A stretch of DNA of 64,000 nt from positions 62,001 to 126,000 of the forward strand of contig DASREE010000014.1 of assembly GCA_035652235.1 (NCBI GenBank). The letters run 5' to 3'. Under the pieces are notes generated by a model. The model was not told where the DNA came from. It saw nothing but the letters and a program-made list of their open reading frames with translations, and ran no database searches. Each line of letters opens with the position of its first letter. Positions within the stretch are counted from its first letter, which is position 1. Position numbers and translations under genes: made by a program. This DNA is from PALSA-612 sp035652235. GTDB lineage: Bacteria > Actinomycetota > Thermoleophilia > Gaiellales > Gaiellaceae. Below, piece after piece: positions 16,426 through 24,169 of the stretch.

Positions 16426-16433
16426 GACCGTCC

Positions 16434-17213
16434 CTACTTGCGGAGCGCCGCCATCTTCGGGCCGATCCGGATCGGCGCCCGCCCGTGCCGCCGGGCCAGC
16501 TCGTGGAAGGCGCCGTTCCCGTCGACGTCGTCCGCGACGAGGGCGCCGCCCGGCCGCAGCGCCTCGAAGGCGGCGGCCAGCTCGAAAGACATGCACTCGT
16601 ACGAGTGCTCGCTGTCGTGCAGGAAGACGTCGATCGGCTCGAGCCGCGCGAGCAGGCCGGGCAGCAGCTCCTGGCTTCGCCCCACGTGCAGCCGCCAGCG
16701 AGCGCGCAGCTGCACGGGCACCATCCAGCCGGGCTGCTTGCCGTCGGGCACGACCGCGCCGCCCTTGCCCGCCCAGAACGCGTCCGGCGCGTACTCGCGG
16801 CCGGCGAACTCCGGCAGGTCGATCGAGTGCAGCTCGCCGGCGCGGTTGCGCTCGAGCGCGGCGAGCAGGAACGCCGTCGACACGCCGTTGCAGACGCCGG
16901 TCTCGACCGCCGCCCGCGGCGCGAGCTCGCGCACGAGGGCGTACAGGCGGAGTCCCTCGTCGTAGCCGGTCCGCCCCGTGATGCGGCCGGTGTTGTAGCG
17001 CTGGCCGCGCACCGTCCTGCCCTCGACCGTGCGCCAGAACTCCGCCGCCCGCGCCTCGAGATGCGCGACGAGGCCGCTCTCTGCGAGCTCGCGCCGGTAG
17101 CGCTCGAGCTGCTCCGGCCGGAGGCCGAAGCCGGCGAGGAACTCCCGCTCGATCTCCGCCGCGCGACGCTGCAGGTCGGCCGTCTCGGCGGTTTCCACGA
17201 CGCGCGGCATCAT
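16434..17213 (-). CDS. Class I SAM-dependent methyltransferase
   Basis: A protein of about 259 residues. After a helical N-terminal part (to about residue 95) comes a Rossmann methyltransferase with motif I AVETGVCNGVSTAFLL, acidic motif II ELHSIDLPE, and IDVFLHDSEHSYE followed by ALRPGGALVADDV. The HDSEHSYE block resembles the Methyltransf_24 and cephalosporin-hydroxylase-like group common in glycan loci. Two adjacent ATGs (17213 and 17210) can serve as start. It heads the minus-strand set running to 13498. Probably a sugar O- or N-methyltransferase. Confidence 0.78.
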   Translation of the reverse strand: MMPRVVETAETADLQRRAAEIEREFLAGFGLRPEQLERYRRELAESGLVAHLEARAAEFWRTVEGRTVRGQRYNTGRITGRTGYDEGLRLYALVRELAPRAAVETGVCNGVSTAFLLAALERNRAGELHSIDLPEFAGREYAPDAFWAGKGGAVVPDGKQPGWMVPVQLRARWRLHVGRSQELLPGLLARLEPIDVFLHDSEHSYECMSFELAAAFEALRPGGALVADDVDGNGAFHELARRHGRAPIRIGPKMAALRK

Positions 17214-17300
17214 AGCCCGGGCCCCGTCGCGCCCTGCGCGCAGGCGATCCGACCCGCCCGCCTCGCGCCACCGCCGGCTCGTGCCTTCCCGGCACGCGGC

Positions 17301-17306
17301 TAGACT
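17301..17306 (+). promoter_or_regulatory. -10 box TAGACT, leaderless type
   Basis: TAGACT ends 6 nt before the GTG at 17313, so transcription would begin at or next to the start codon. No -35 match was seen. It lies in the 99-nt divergent gap between the methyltransferase and the epimerase. Confidence 0.5.
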
Positions 17307-17312
17307 CGCCGC

Positions 17313-18296
17313 GTGAGCCTCGCCGGCAAGCGTGTCTTCGTCACCGGGGGCGCGGGCTTCATCGGGACGACGTTGGCGAGGCGGCTCGTCGACGCCAACG
17401 AGGTCGTCGCCCTCGACAACCTCCACCGGGACGCCCTGTCCGGGACGAGCCTCATCGAGCACCCCAACTTCACCTTCCACGAGGCCGACGTGCTCGACGC
17501 CGAGACGGTGGCTGCGCTCGCGCGCGGAGCCACCCACATCGTGCACGCGGCCGCCATCGCCGGGGTGGACGCGGTGCTCGAGAGCCCGGTGCGGACGATG
17601 CGGGTGAACCTGATCGGCACGTACAACGCGCTCGAGGCGGCGGCCGCGACCGCCGCGACGCTCGAGCGCTTCGTCGACCTGTCCACGAGCGAGGTGTTCG
17701 GGCGGCAGGCGATCAACGTCGAGGAGGGCCACCTGACGACGACCGGCTCGGTCGGCGAGGCGCGCTGGACGTACGCCGTCTCCAAGCTGGCCGGGGAGCA
17801 TCTGGCGCATGCCTACCACGACGAGTACGGGCTGCCGGTCGTCACGCTGCGGCCGTTCAACGTCTACGGCCCGGGCCAGATCGGCGGCGGCGCCATCCGC
17901 GCCTTCATCGAGGCGGCGCTCGCCGGCCGTGATCTCACGATCCACGGGGACGGCTCGCAGGTGCGCGCCTGGTGCTACGTCGACGACATGGTCGACGCGC
18001 TGCTCGCCTGCCTCGAGCGGCCGGAGGCTGCCGGCCAGACGTTCAACGTCGGCAACCCGCGCTCGACCGTGACCATTCTCGAGCTCGCCGAGCGGGTCAA
18101 GCGGCTCACCCGCTGCCCGGGGGAGATCGTGTTCAGACCGCTCCACTACGTCGACGTCGAGGTGCGCAGCCCGAACGTGAGCAAGGCGCGCGAGCTGCTC
18201 GGCTTCGAGGCGAAGGTCGACCTCGACGAGGGGCTGGCGAGGACGATCGCCTGGTACCGCGACCGTTTGGCGTCGGCGTCGGTGAGCGATCGATGA
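17313..18296 (+). CDS. NAD-dependent epimerase/dehydratase (extended SDR)
   Basis: A 327-residue extended SDR acting on a nucleotide sugar. The dinucleotide motif is TGGAGFIG (11-18), with D35 at the end of strand 2, the active-site region LSTSEVFG and YxxxK at Tyr154/Lys158. PFNVYGPGQ and the closing DEGLARTIAWYRD are typical of UDP-sugar epimerases, dehydratases and decarboxylases. It is followed 58 nt on by a DegT aminotransferase, so it probably makes or isomerises the keto-sugar that the latter aminates. The exact sugar cannot be deduced. Confidence 0.85.
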   Translation: MSLAGKRVFVTGGAGFIGTTLARRLVDANEVVALDNLHRDALSGTSLIEHPNFTFHEADVLDAETVAALARGATHIVHAAAIAGVDAVLESPVRTMRVNLIGTYNALEAAAATAATLERFVDLSTSEVFGRQAINVEEGHLTTTGSVGEARWTYAVSKLAGEHLAHAYHDEYGLPVVTLRPFNVYGPGQIGGGAIRAFIEAALAGRDLTIHGDGSQVRAWCYVDDMVDALLACLERPEAAGQTFNVGNPRSTVTILELAERVKRLTRCPGEIVFRPLHYVDVEVRSPNVSKARELLGFEAKVDLDEGLARTIAWYRDRLASASVSDR

Positions 18297-18354
18297 GCGG
18301 CCGCAGGAGAGGGCGCCTGCCGCCGCCTGCGCCGGAGCCCCGGCTTCCCCGCCC

Positions 18355-19470
18355 GTGGGTCGCGTGCTGCCGCGGAAGACTGCCCGCAACGACCTGATCC
18401 GGCTCGCCTGGCCCGACGTCGGCGCCGAGGAGGCGGAGGCGGTGGCGGAGGTGCTGGAGACGGGCATCCTGACCATGGGCCCGAAGGTGGCCGAGTTCGA
18501 GGCCGAGCTGGCGCGCGCCTGCCGGGTCGCGCACGCCGTCGCCGTCTCCTCCGGCACGGCCGCGCTCCACCTCGCCGTCCGTGCGCTCGGGATCGGACCG
18601 GGCGACGAGGTGATCGTCCCCGCCTACACCTTCCCGGCCACGGCCAACGTCGTCGCCCTCGCCGGCGCGACACCGGTGCTCGTCGACGTCGACCCGGAGA
18701 CGATGAACCTCGACCCGGCCCGGATCGCCGTCACGCCGCGGACGAAGGCGCTGATCGCCGTCCACCTGTTCGGCCGGCCGGCCCGGCTCGAAGAGCTTCC
18801 CGCCGTGACGCTGATCGAGGACGCGGCCGGCGCGCTCGGCGCCCGCCGGCGGGGCCGGCCGTGCGGAGGGCTCGGCGCGCTCGGCTGCCTCTCGTTTCAC
18901 CCGCGCAAGATCGTCACCACCGGGGAGGGGGGCGCGGTGACGACGAACGACCTCGAGCTCGCCGACACGGTGCGCCGGCTCCGAAACCACGGCTGGGCGC
19001 CCCGAGGGCGCGCCGACATGCCGGCAGCCGGGCTCAACTTCCGCCTCTCGGACGTGCTGTGCGCGATCGGGGTCACGCAGACGCGGCGGCTGGAGCAGCT
19101 GCTGGCGACGCGCGAGCGGCTCGCCGCCGGCTACGCCGAGCGACTGACCGGCCTCCCCGTCACGCTCCCGGGAGCAGACGAGGGCGACCGTCACGGCTGG
19201 CAGGCGTACGTGATCCAGCTCGAGCGCCGTGACCAGGCGCTGCGCGAGCTTCGCTCGCGCGGGATCGAGGCGCAGATCGGCACCTTCGCCCTCCACCGGT
19301 TGTCCGCGTACGCCGGCCGGGGACGGTTCCCCGGCGCGGACCACGCCTTCGAGCACGCGCTCGCGCTCCCGTTCCACTCCCGCCTCACCGACGAGGATCT
19401 CGACCGGGTCGCCGAGGCCTTGGCAGCAGTTCGCCGGAGGGGTGGGCGGCGCGGCTCGCCCAGGGGCTGA
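18355..19470 (+). CDS. DegT/DnrJ/EryC1 family sugar aminotransferase
   Basis: A 371-residue PLP enzyme that turns a keto-sugar nucleotide into an amino sugar. It has VSSGTAALHLA for phosphate binding, Asp156 in LIEDAAGALGA, and Schiff-base Lys185 in SFHPRKIVTTGEGG, followed by NFRLSDVLCAIG. GTG 18355 and GTG 18364 are both possible starts. The SDR upstream is the natural supplier of substrate. It resembles the aminotransferase at 23027 in architecture but differs across most motifs, so the two likely act on different sugars. Confidence 0.88.
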   Translation: MGRVLPRKTARNDLIRLAWPDVGAEEAEAVAEVLETGILTMGPKVAEFEAELARACRVAHAVAVSSGTAALHLAVRALGIGPGDEVIVPAYTFPATANVVALAGATPVLVDVDPETMNLDPARIAVTPRTKALIAVHLFGRPARLEELPAVTLIEDAAGALGARRRGRPCGGLGALGCLSFHPRKIVTTGEGGAVTTNDLELADTVRRLRNHGWAPRGRADMPAAGLNFRLSDVLCAIGVTQTRRLEQLLATRERLAAGYAERLTGLPVTLPGADEGDRHGWQAYVIQLERRDQALRELRSRGIEAQIGTFALHRLSAYAGRGRFPGADHAFEHALALPFHSRLTDEDLDRVAEALAAVRRRGGRRGSPRG

Positions 19471-19494
19471 TGCGCGCGTGACGTCCGGCGCGGC

Positions 19495-19690
19495 GTGCTC
19501 TCTCGAGCGCTCCAGGGCGTCGGCGACGCGGTCGTGGCGCCGCTCACGCTGACCCTCCTCGGCGCCACCGTGCCGGCACCCAAGCGCGGTCTCGCGCTCG
19601 GGATCTCGGGCGTCGTCGACGGGCTGGCCGTCGCGCTCGGCCCGCTCGTCGGGGGTGCCGTCGTCGACGCCGCGCGCGGGCACGGCCGTC
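19495..19690 (+). pseudogene. Remnant of an MFS transporter (DHA2/EmrB type)
   Basis: Between the aminotransferase and the next transferase, one frame reads SRALQGVGDAVVAPLTLTLL, then RRGLALGI-like text and GLAVALGPLVGGAVVDA. This is helix 4, the loop and helix 5 with motif C (GPxxGG) of the 14-helix drug-efflux MFS family. Nothing before or after it matches the rest of the protein, so only about 65 residues of a transporter of some 450-500 residues remain. The reading becomes Arg-rich nonsense from about 19680. It looks like a decayed gene cut by rearrangement. The rest of the 307-nt gap (19471-19777) holds only the putative promoter for 19778. Confidence 0.7.
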
Positions 19691-19762
19691 GCCGCCCGCC
19701 GAGCCGGCGGCGGACGACGCCCGAGCCGCTGGTGTCGACGCCGGGGGCGGACGGCAGTCGGT

Positions 19763-19768
19763 TACGCT
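19763..19768 (+). promoter_or_regulatory. -10 box TACGCT
   Basis: TACGCT ends 9 nt before the ATG at 19778, in the gap left by the MFS remnant. The same hexamer at the same spacing precedes the gene at 23027. Confidence 0.4.
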
Positions 19769-19777
19769 CCGGGCTCC

Positions 19778-20749
19778 ATGGCGCGCACGGAGGAGCTTCC
19801 GGGAGCGGCGCGTCCCGCGGGTGGGCGTCCCGAGCCGGAGCTGTCCGTCGTCGTCACGCTGTACAACGAGGCGGGCTCCGTCGAGGAGCTCTACCGCCGC
19901 ACCGTCACGACGCTCGACGCGCTCGGGCGGCCGTTCGAGATGCTCTTCGTCGACGACGGCTCGGTGGACGGCACGTTCGCCGTCCTCGAGCGGCTGCACG
20001 CCGCCGACGGCAGGGTCCGCGCCGTCCGCTTCAAGCGCAACTTCGGTCAGCACCCCGCCATGCACGCCGGCCTCGTCAGGGCGCGCGGCGAGGTGGTCGT
20101 GACGATGGACGGCGACCTGCAGAACGAGCCCGAGGACATCCCGCGGCTGGTGGCGGCGATCGACGCCGGCGTCGACGTGGCGAGCGGGCGCCGGACGTCG
20201 CGGCGCGAGGCGTGGTGGCGGACGCTTCCCTCGCGCCTGATCAACGGCATGCTGCGGCGGTTCACCGGTGTGCACATCTCCGACTTCGGCTGCGCCTTCA
20301 ACGCGTACCGGCGCGAGGTTGTCGCGCCGATGCTCGGCGCGATCGGCAAGCAGAAGTTCACGAAGGCGCTCGTGCTCTCCGCCGGCGCCAGCGTGGTCGA
20401 GGTGGACGTCGGCCACTCGGCCGGGACGCGGCCCTCCCGCTACTCGCCGCTGCGGCTCGCCCGGCTCGCCCTGCACGTGCTCGCGGGGTTCTGGCCGCAG
20501 CCGATCCAGGTGATCGGCATCGCCCTGGGAACGCTGTGCACGCTCGGCGCGACGGGGCTCGGCGCGTACGGGATCGTCTTCTGGGTCGACAGAGCGAACT
20601 TCCCGGGGCCCCTGTTCGGCGGCGTCGCCGTGCTGGCCGTGCTCGGCATCCAGGGGTTCATCCTTGCGCTGATCGGCGAGTATCTGGGCAGAATCCAGCG
20701 CGACGTCGAGGGCAGGCCCCTGTACACGATCGACAAGGAGCTCGACTGA
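19778..20749 (+). CDS. GT2 polyprenyl-phosphate sugar transferase, GtrB/DPM1-like
   Basis: A 323-residue GT-A transferase with two C-terminal membrane helices, the layout of GtrB, ArnC and DpmA proteins that move a sugar from a nucleotide to undecaprenyl phosphate. It has VVVTLYNEAGS, FVDDGSVDGT, the DxD-bearing VTMDGDLQNEPEDI, and SRLINGM; helices lie at about 245-270 and 280-305, closing with EYLGRI. ATG 19778 follows a -10-like box; an upstream frame extension reads into the MFS remnant and was discarded. The lipid-linked sugar could be flipped by the GtrA-like protein at 53850. Confidence 0.87.
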   Translation: MARTEELPGAARPAGGRPEPELSVVVTLYNEAGSVEELYRRTVTTLDALGRPFEMLFVDDGSVDGTFAVLERLHAADGRVRAVRFKRNFGQHPAMHAGLVRARGEVVVTMDGDLQNEPEDIPRLVAAIDAGVDVASGRRTSRREAWWRTLPSRLINGMLRRFTGVHISDFGCAFNAYRREVVAPMLGAIGKQKFTKALVLSAGASVVEVDVGHSAGTRPSRYSPLRLARLALHVLAGFWPQPIQVIGIALGTLCTLGATGLGAYGIVFWVDRANFPGPLFGGVAVLAVLGIQGFILALIGEYLGRIQRDVEGRPLYTIDKELD

Positions 20750-20751
20750 CC

Positions 20752-21762
20752 ATGCGCAGGCAGCGCGTTCTCGTCACCGGCGGCGCCGGCTTCATCTCCT
20801 CGAACGTCATCCGCCACCTGCTCGCGGCGACGCCGTACGAGGTCGTCTCGCTGGACGCGCTCACGTACGCCGGCAACCTCGAGAACCTGGCCGAGGTGAT
20901 GTCGCACGAGCGGCTCTCCTTCGTGCACGGCGACATCCGCGACGCCGAGCTCGTGGCGGAGGTCGTCGCCGAGGTGGACGTGATCGTCAACGCCGCGGCC
21001 GAGTCGCACGTGGAGAAGTCGATCCGGGAGGGGGCGTCCGAGTTCGTGACGACGAACGTCGAGGGCACGCAGGTGCTGCTCGACGCGATCCGCGCCACGC
21101 CCGTGGAGCGGTTCGTGCTCATCTCCTCGAGCGAGGTGTACGGCACGGCCGAGAGCGACCCGATGGACGAGCGGCATCCGCTCAACCCTCGCAGCCCGTA
21201 CGCGGCGACGAAGGCCGGCGCCGACCGTCTCGCCTACTCGTACTACGTCACCTACGGGCTGCCGATCGTCATCCTGCGGCCGTTCAACAACTACGGGCCG
21301 AGGCAGCACTGGGAGAAGGTCGTGCCGCGGTTCGTGACGAGCGCGCTCTCCGACGAGCCGCTGACCGTGCACGGGGACGGCCACGCGAGCCGCGACTGGC
21401 TGTACGTGGACGACGACGCCGAGGCGATCGAGGCGGCGATCGCAGCCGACCTGGACGCCGTCGCGGGCGAGGTGATCAACGTCGCCACCGGCGTCGACGT
21501 CTCCGTCTCCGAGATCGCCGACCTCGTCCTGGACATGCTCGGCAAGCCCGCTTCGCTGAAGGTGTCGGTCGAGGAGCGGCCGGGCCAGGTCGACCGCCAC
21601 ATCGGCTCGACGGAGAAGGCCAGGCGCCTGCTCGGCTGGGAGGCGCGCACCTCGTTCGCCGAGGGTCTCGAGCGCACCGTCGCCTGGTACCGCGACAATG
21701 AGGCGTGGTGGAGGGGAGCGCGCCGGCAGAGCGAAGAGCTCCTCAGCGGCTACTCGTCCTAG
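20752..21762 (+). CDS. RmlB-like NAD-dependent nucleotide-sugar dehydratase/epimerase
   Basis: A 336-residue extended SDR close to dTDP-glucose 4,6-dehydratases: GGAGFIS (11-17), SLDALTYAGNLENL, GDIRD, AESHVEKSI, and YxxxK at Tyr150/Lys154. In RmlB the catalytic triplet is T-D-E before VYG; here it is S-S-E (ISSSEVYG), so the acid Asp is missing. Loss of the Asp may point to another reaction (GDP-mannose dehydratases also use a Ser/Glu version) or another substrate. It starts 2 nt after the GtrB-like gene stop and overlaps the ATP-grasp gene by 58 nt. Confidence 0.82.
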   Translation: MRRQRVLVTGGAGFISSNVIRHLLAATPYEVVSLDALTYAGNLENLAEVMSHERLSFVHGDIRDAELVAEVVAEVDVIVNAAAESHVEKSIREGASEFVTTNVEGTQVLLDAIRATPVERFVLISSSEVYGTAESDPMDERHPLNPRSPYAATKAGADRLAYSYYVTYGLPIVILRPFNNYGPRQHWEKVVPRFVTSALSDEPLTVHGDGHASRDWLYVDDDAEAIEAAIAADLDAVAGEVINVATGVDVSVSEIADLVLDMLGKPASLKVSVEERPGQVDRHIGSTEKARRLLGWEARTSFAEGLERTVAWYRDNEAWWRGARRQSEELLSGYSS

Positions 21763-22955
21763 GGGCGGGGCCGGCGCAGCTCGGGCTGCTCGAGGCGGCC
21801 CGGGAGCGGGGCCTGTACGTCATCGCCGTCGACCGCAACCCCGCGGCGCCCGGGTTCCGCTACGCCGACCGGCGGGCGATCGTGTCGGTCGAGGACGAGC
21901 GCGCGATCGCCCGGCTGGCGGCGGCGGAGGAGATCGACGGCATCGTCGCGCCGGGGATCGACTACCCGGTCGCGATCGCGGCGCGTGTCGCCGAGCGGCT
22001 CGGCCTGCCCCACCCCGTCACGCCGGCGGCGGCGCAGGCCGCGACGTCGAAGCTGCGCCAGCGCGAGCGCTTCGCCGAGGCAGGCGTGCCGCACACGCGC
22101 CATCGCGTCTGCGCCTCGTGCGAGGAGGCGCTCGCCGCCGGGCGGGAGCTCGGCTTCCCGTGCGTGGTCAAGGCGCCGGACCTGCAGGGGCAGAAGGGGC
22201 TGGCGGTGGCCGGCGACGAGGCGGCCGTGCCGGCGGCGTACGAGCGCGCCCGCGAGCTCGCGCGCGGGAGCGCGGTGCTCGTCGAGGAGCTCGTCGCCGG
22301 CGCCGAGCTGACGGTGAACGGCTTCTCGGTCGGCGGCCGCTTCCACGTGCTCACCGTCACCGACCGAGCCGTCGCCGCCCCGCCCGCCTTCGGCGTCGCG
22401 CTCGAGCACGTGTGGCCGAGCGCGCTGGCCGGCGAGGACGTGGCTCGCGCGGTGCAGGTGGCGGCTCGGGCGGCGCAGGCCGTCGGGATCACGGACGGGC
22501 CCACGTACACGCAGGTCCTGCTCGCGCCGCGGGGACCGGTCGTCGGCGAGCTCGCCGCACGCCTCGGCGGCGGCCACGACGCCGAGCTGTGCCAGGCGGC
22601 GCTCGGCGTCGACCTGAACGGGCTCGCGCTGGCGGCCGCCCTCGGCGAAGCGGTCTCGGAGGCGGCGCTGGTGGCGCGCCCGGCCGTGGGCGGCGCCTGC
22701 GTGCGCTTCCTCTGCTCCCAGCCGGGCGTGCTCGAGTCGGTCGAGGGCGTGGACGAGGCCGAGCGCTCGGACGGAGTCGTCTGGGTGCGGAGCTACCGCT
22801 CGCCGGGACACGCCTTCGGGCCGCTCGTGCGCGGGGCCGACCGGGCGGGCGCCGTGCTCGCGGTCGGCGCGACGAGAGACGAGGCGCGCGCGCGCGCCGC
22901 CCGCGCCGCGAGGCGCGTCCGCTTCGTCGTCTCCCCGGTCGAGGCGCTCGTCTGA
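21705..22955 (+). CDS. ATP-grasp ligase, paralogue of the 15214 gene
   Basis: A 416-residue ATP-grasp enzyme. The N-terminal fold RLLVLGAGPAQLGLLEAA and VIAVDRNPAAPG mirror the paralogue on the minus strand. Further motifs are TSKLRQRERF, CVVKAPDLQGQKGL and VVGELAARLGGGHDAEL near the metal site. The GTG at 21705 lies 58 nt inside the preceding SDR; a later start would cut the first strand. It sits between an RmlB-like SDR and a DegT aminotransferase, suggesting a ligase that acylates or amino-acylates the amine made by the aminotransferase. That role is an inference. Confidence 0.83.
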   Translation: MVEGSAPAERRAPQRLLVLGAGPAQLGLLEAARERGLYVIAVDRNPAAPGFRYADRRAIVSVEDERAIARLAAAEEIDGIVAPGIDYPVAIAARVAERLGLPHPVTPAAAQAATSKLRQRERFAEAGVPHTRHRVCASCEEALAAGRELGFPCVVKAPDLQGQKGLAVAGDEAAVPAAYERARELARGSAVLVEELVAGAELTVNGFSVGGRFHVLTVTDRAVAAPPAFGVALEHVWPSALAGEDVARAVQVAARAAQAVGITDGPTYTQVLLAPRGPVVGELAARLGGGHDAELCQAALGVDLNGLALAAALGEAVSEAALVARPAVGGACVRFLCSQPGVLESVEGVDEAERSDGVVWVRSYRSPGHAFGPLVRGADRAGAVLAVGATRDEARARAARAARRVRFVVSPVEALV

Positions 22956-23011
22956 GCGCCCGTCGCTCGCGCCGCGCCGGCGGCAGCGGCGGTCGCGGAG
23001 CGGACCGCGAG

Positions 23012-23017
23012 TACGCT
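23012..23017 (+). promoter_or_regulatory. -10 box TACGCT
   Basis: TACGCT ends 9 nt before the ATG at 23027, within the 71-nt gap after the ATP-grasp gene. It may give the aminotransferase its own transcript. Confidence 0.4.
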
Positions 23018-23026
23018 GTCGCGGTC

Positions 23027-24169
23027 ATGGCGGCACCGCCCTCCACCCGGCGCGAGACGTTCCTCTCCTTCCAGCCGCCGGCGATCGGCGAGCAGGAGGT
23101 GGCGGCGGTCGCCGACACGCTCCGCTCCGGTTGGCTGACGACCGGGCCGCGGGCGGCCGAGCTCGAGCGGCGCTTCGCGGAGTACGTCGGCGCGAGGCAC
23201 GCGCTCGCGGTCACGTCGGGGACGGCGGCGCTCCACCTCGCTCTCGTCGCGCTCGGCGTCGGGCCGGGCGACGAGGTGATCACGACTCCGATCACCTGGC
23301 CGGCGACCGCCAACGTGGTTGTGCACACGGGCGCGCGGCCCGTCTTCGCCGACGTACGCGACAGCGACCTGAACATCGACCCGGACGAGGTCGCCCGGCT
23401 CGTCGGCCGGCGCACGAAGGCGATCCTGCCGGTGCACCTCGCCGGCCAGCCGGCCGATCTCGACCCCCTGCTCGAGCTCGGGCCGCCCGTCGTCGAGGAC
23501 GCCGCGCACGCGGTCGAGGCTGCCTACCGTGGCCGCAAGATCGGCGCGATCTCGGAGGCGACCTGCTTCTCGCTGTACGCGACGAAGAACGTCGCCGCCG
23601 GCGAGGGCGGGCTGATCACGACGAACTCGGACGCGCTGGCGCGGGCGGTCGACGACCACCGGATCATGCGCCGCGGCTCGGGCTCGCGCTACGACATCGC
23701 CGTGCCCGGGTACAAGGCGAACCTGTCCGACGTACTCGCCTCGATCGCCCTCTGCCAGCTCGACAAGCTCGAGCGCCACCGCGACATCCGCCTGCGCCAC
23801 GTCGCCGCCTACGACGCCGCCGTCGCCGAGCTCGACGGCATCGAGCCGCTCGCCCGCGACCCCCGGGACACGCACGCGCTGCACCTGTACGTCGTCCGCA
23901 TCGACCCCGAGCGCGCGGGCGCGACCCGCGACGAATACCAGCGCGCGCTGGCGGAGGAGATGATCGGGACGAGCATCCACTTCCTGCCCGTACACGAGCT
24001 GACGGCCTACCGGGAGCGCTACCCCGAGCAGCCGCCGCTTCCCGTGGCGGAGCGCGCCGGGCGGGAGGTGCTGTCGCTGCCCCTCTCGCCCGCGCACACC
24101 GACGCCGACGTCGCGGACGCGATCGCCGCCCTGCGGCGGGTGCACGACAGGTTCGCCGGCGGGTCGTGA
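23027..24169 (+). CDS. DegT/DnrJ/EryC1 family sugar aminotransferase
   Basis: A 380-residue PLP aminotransferase with VTSGTAALHLALVALGVGPGD, the sugar-aminotransferase motif TPITWPATANVV, Asp158 in VVEDAAHAVEA and Schiff-base Lys187 in FSLYATKNVAAGEGG. The TPIT..ATAN and YATKN blocks are those of UDP-4-keto-sugar 4-aminotransferases such as PseC and ArnB (family knowledge). With the RmlB-like SDR and ATP-grasp just upstream, it likely makes a 4-amino sugar. Its stop overlaps the flippase start (GTGA). Confidence 0.9.
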   Translation: MAAPPSTRRETFLSFQPPAIGEQEVAAVADTLRSGWLTTGPRAAELERRFAEYVGARHALAVTSGTAALHLALVALGVGPGDEVITTPITWPATANVVVHTGARPVFADVRDSDLNIDPDEVARLVGRRTKAILPVHLAGQPADLDPLLELGPPVVEDAAHAVEAAYRGRKIGAISEATCFSLYATKNVAAGEGGLITTNSDALARAVDDHRIMRRGSGSRYDIAVPGYKANLSDVLASIALCQLDKLERHRDIRLRHVAAYDAAVAELDGIEPLARDPRDTHALHLYVVRIDPERAGATRDEYQRALAEEMIGTSIHFLPVHELTAYRERYPEQPPLPVAERAGREVLSLPLSPAHTDADVADAIAALRRVHDRFAGGS

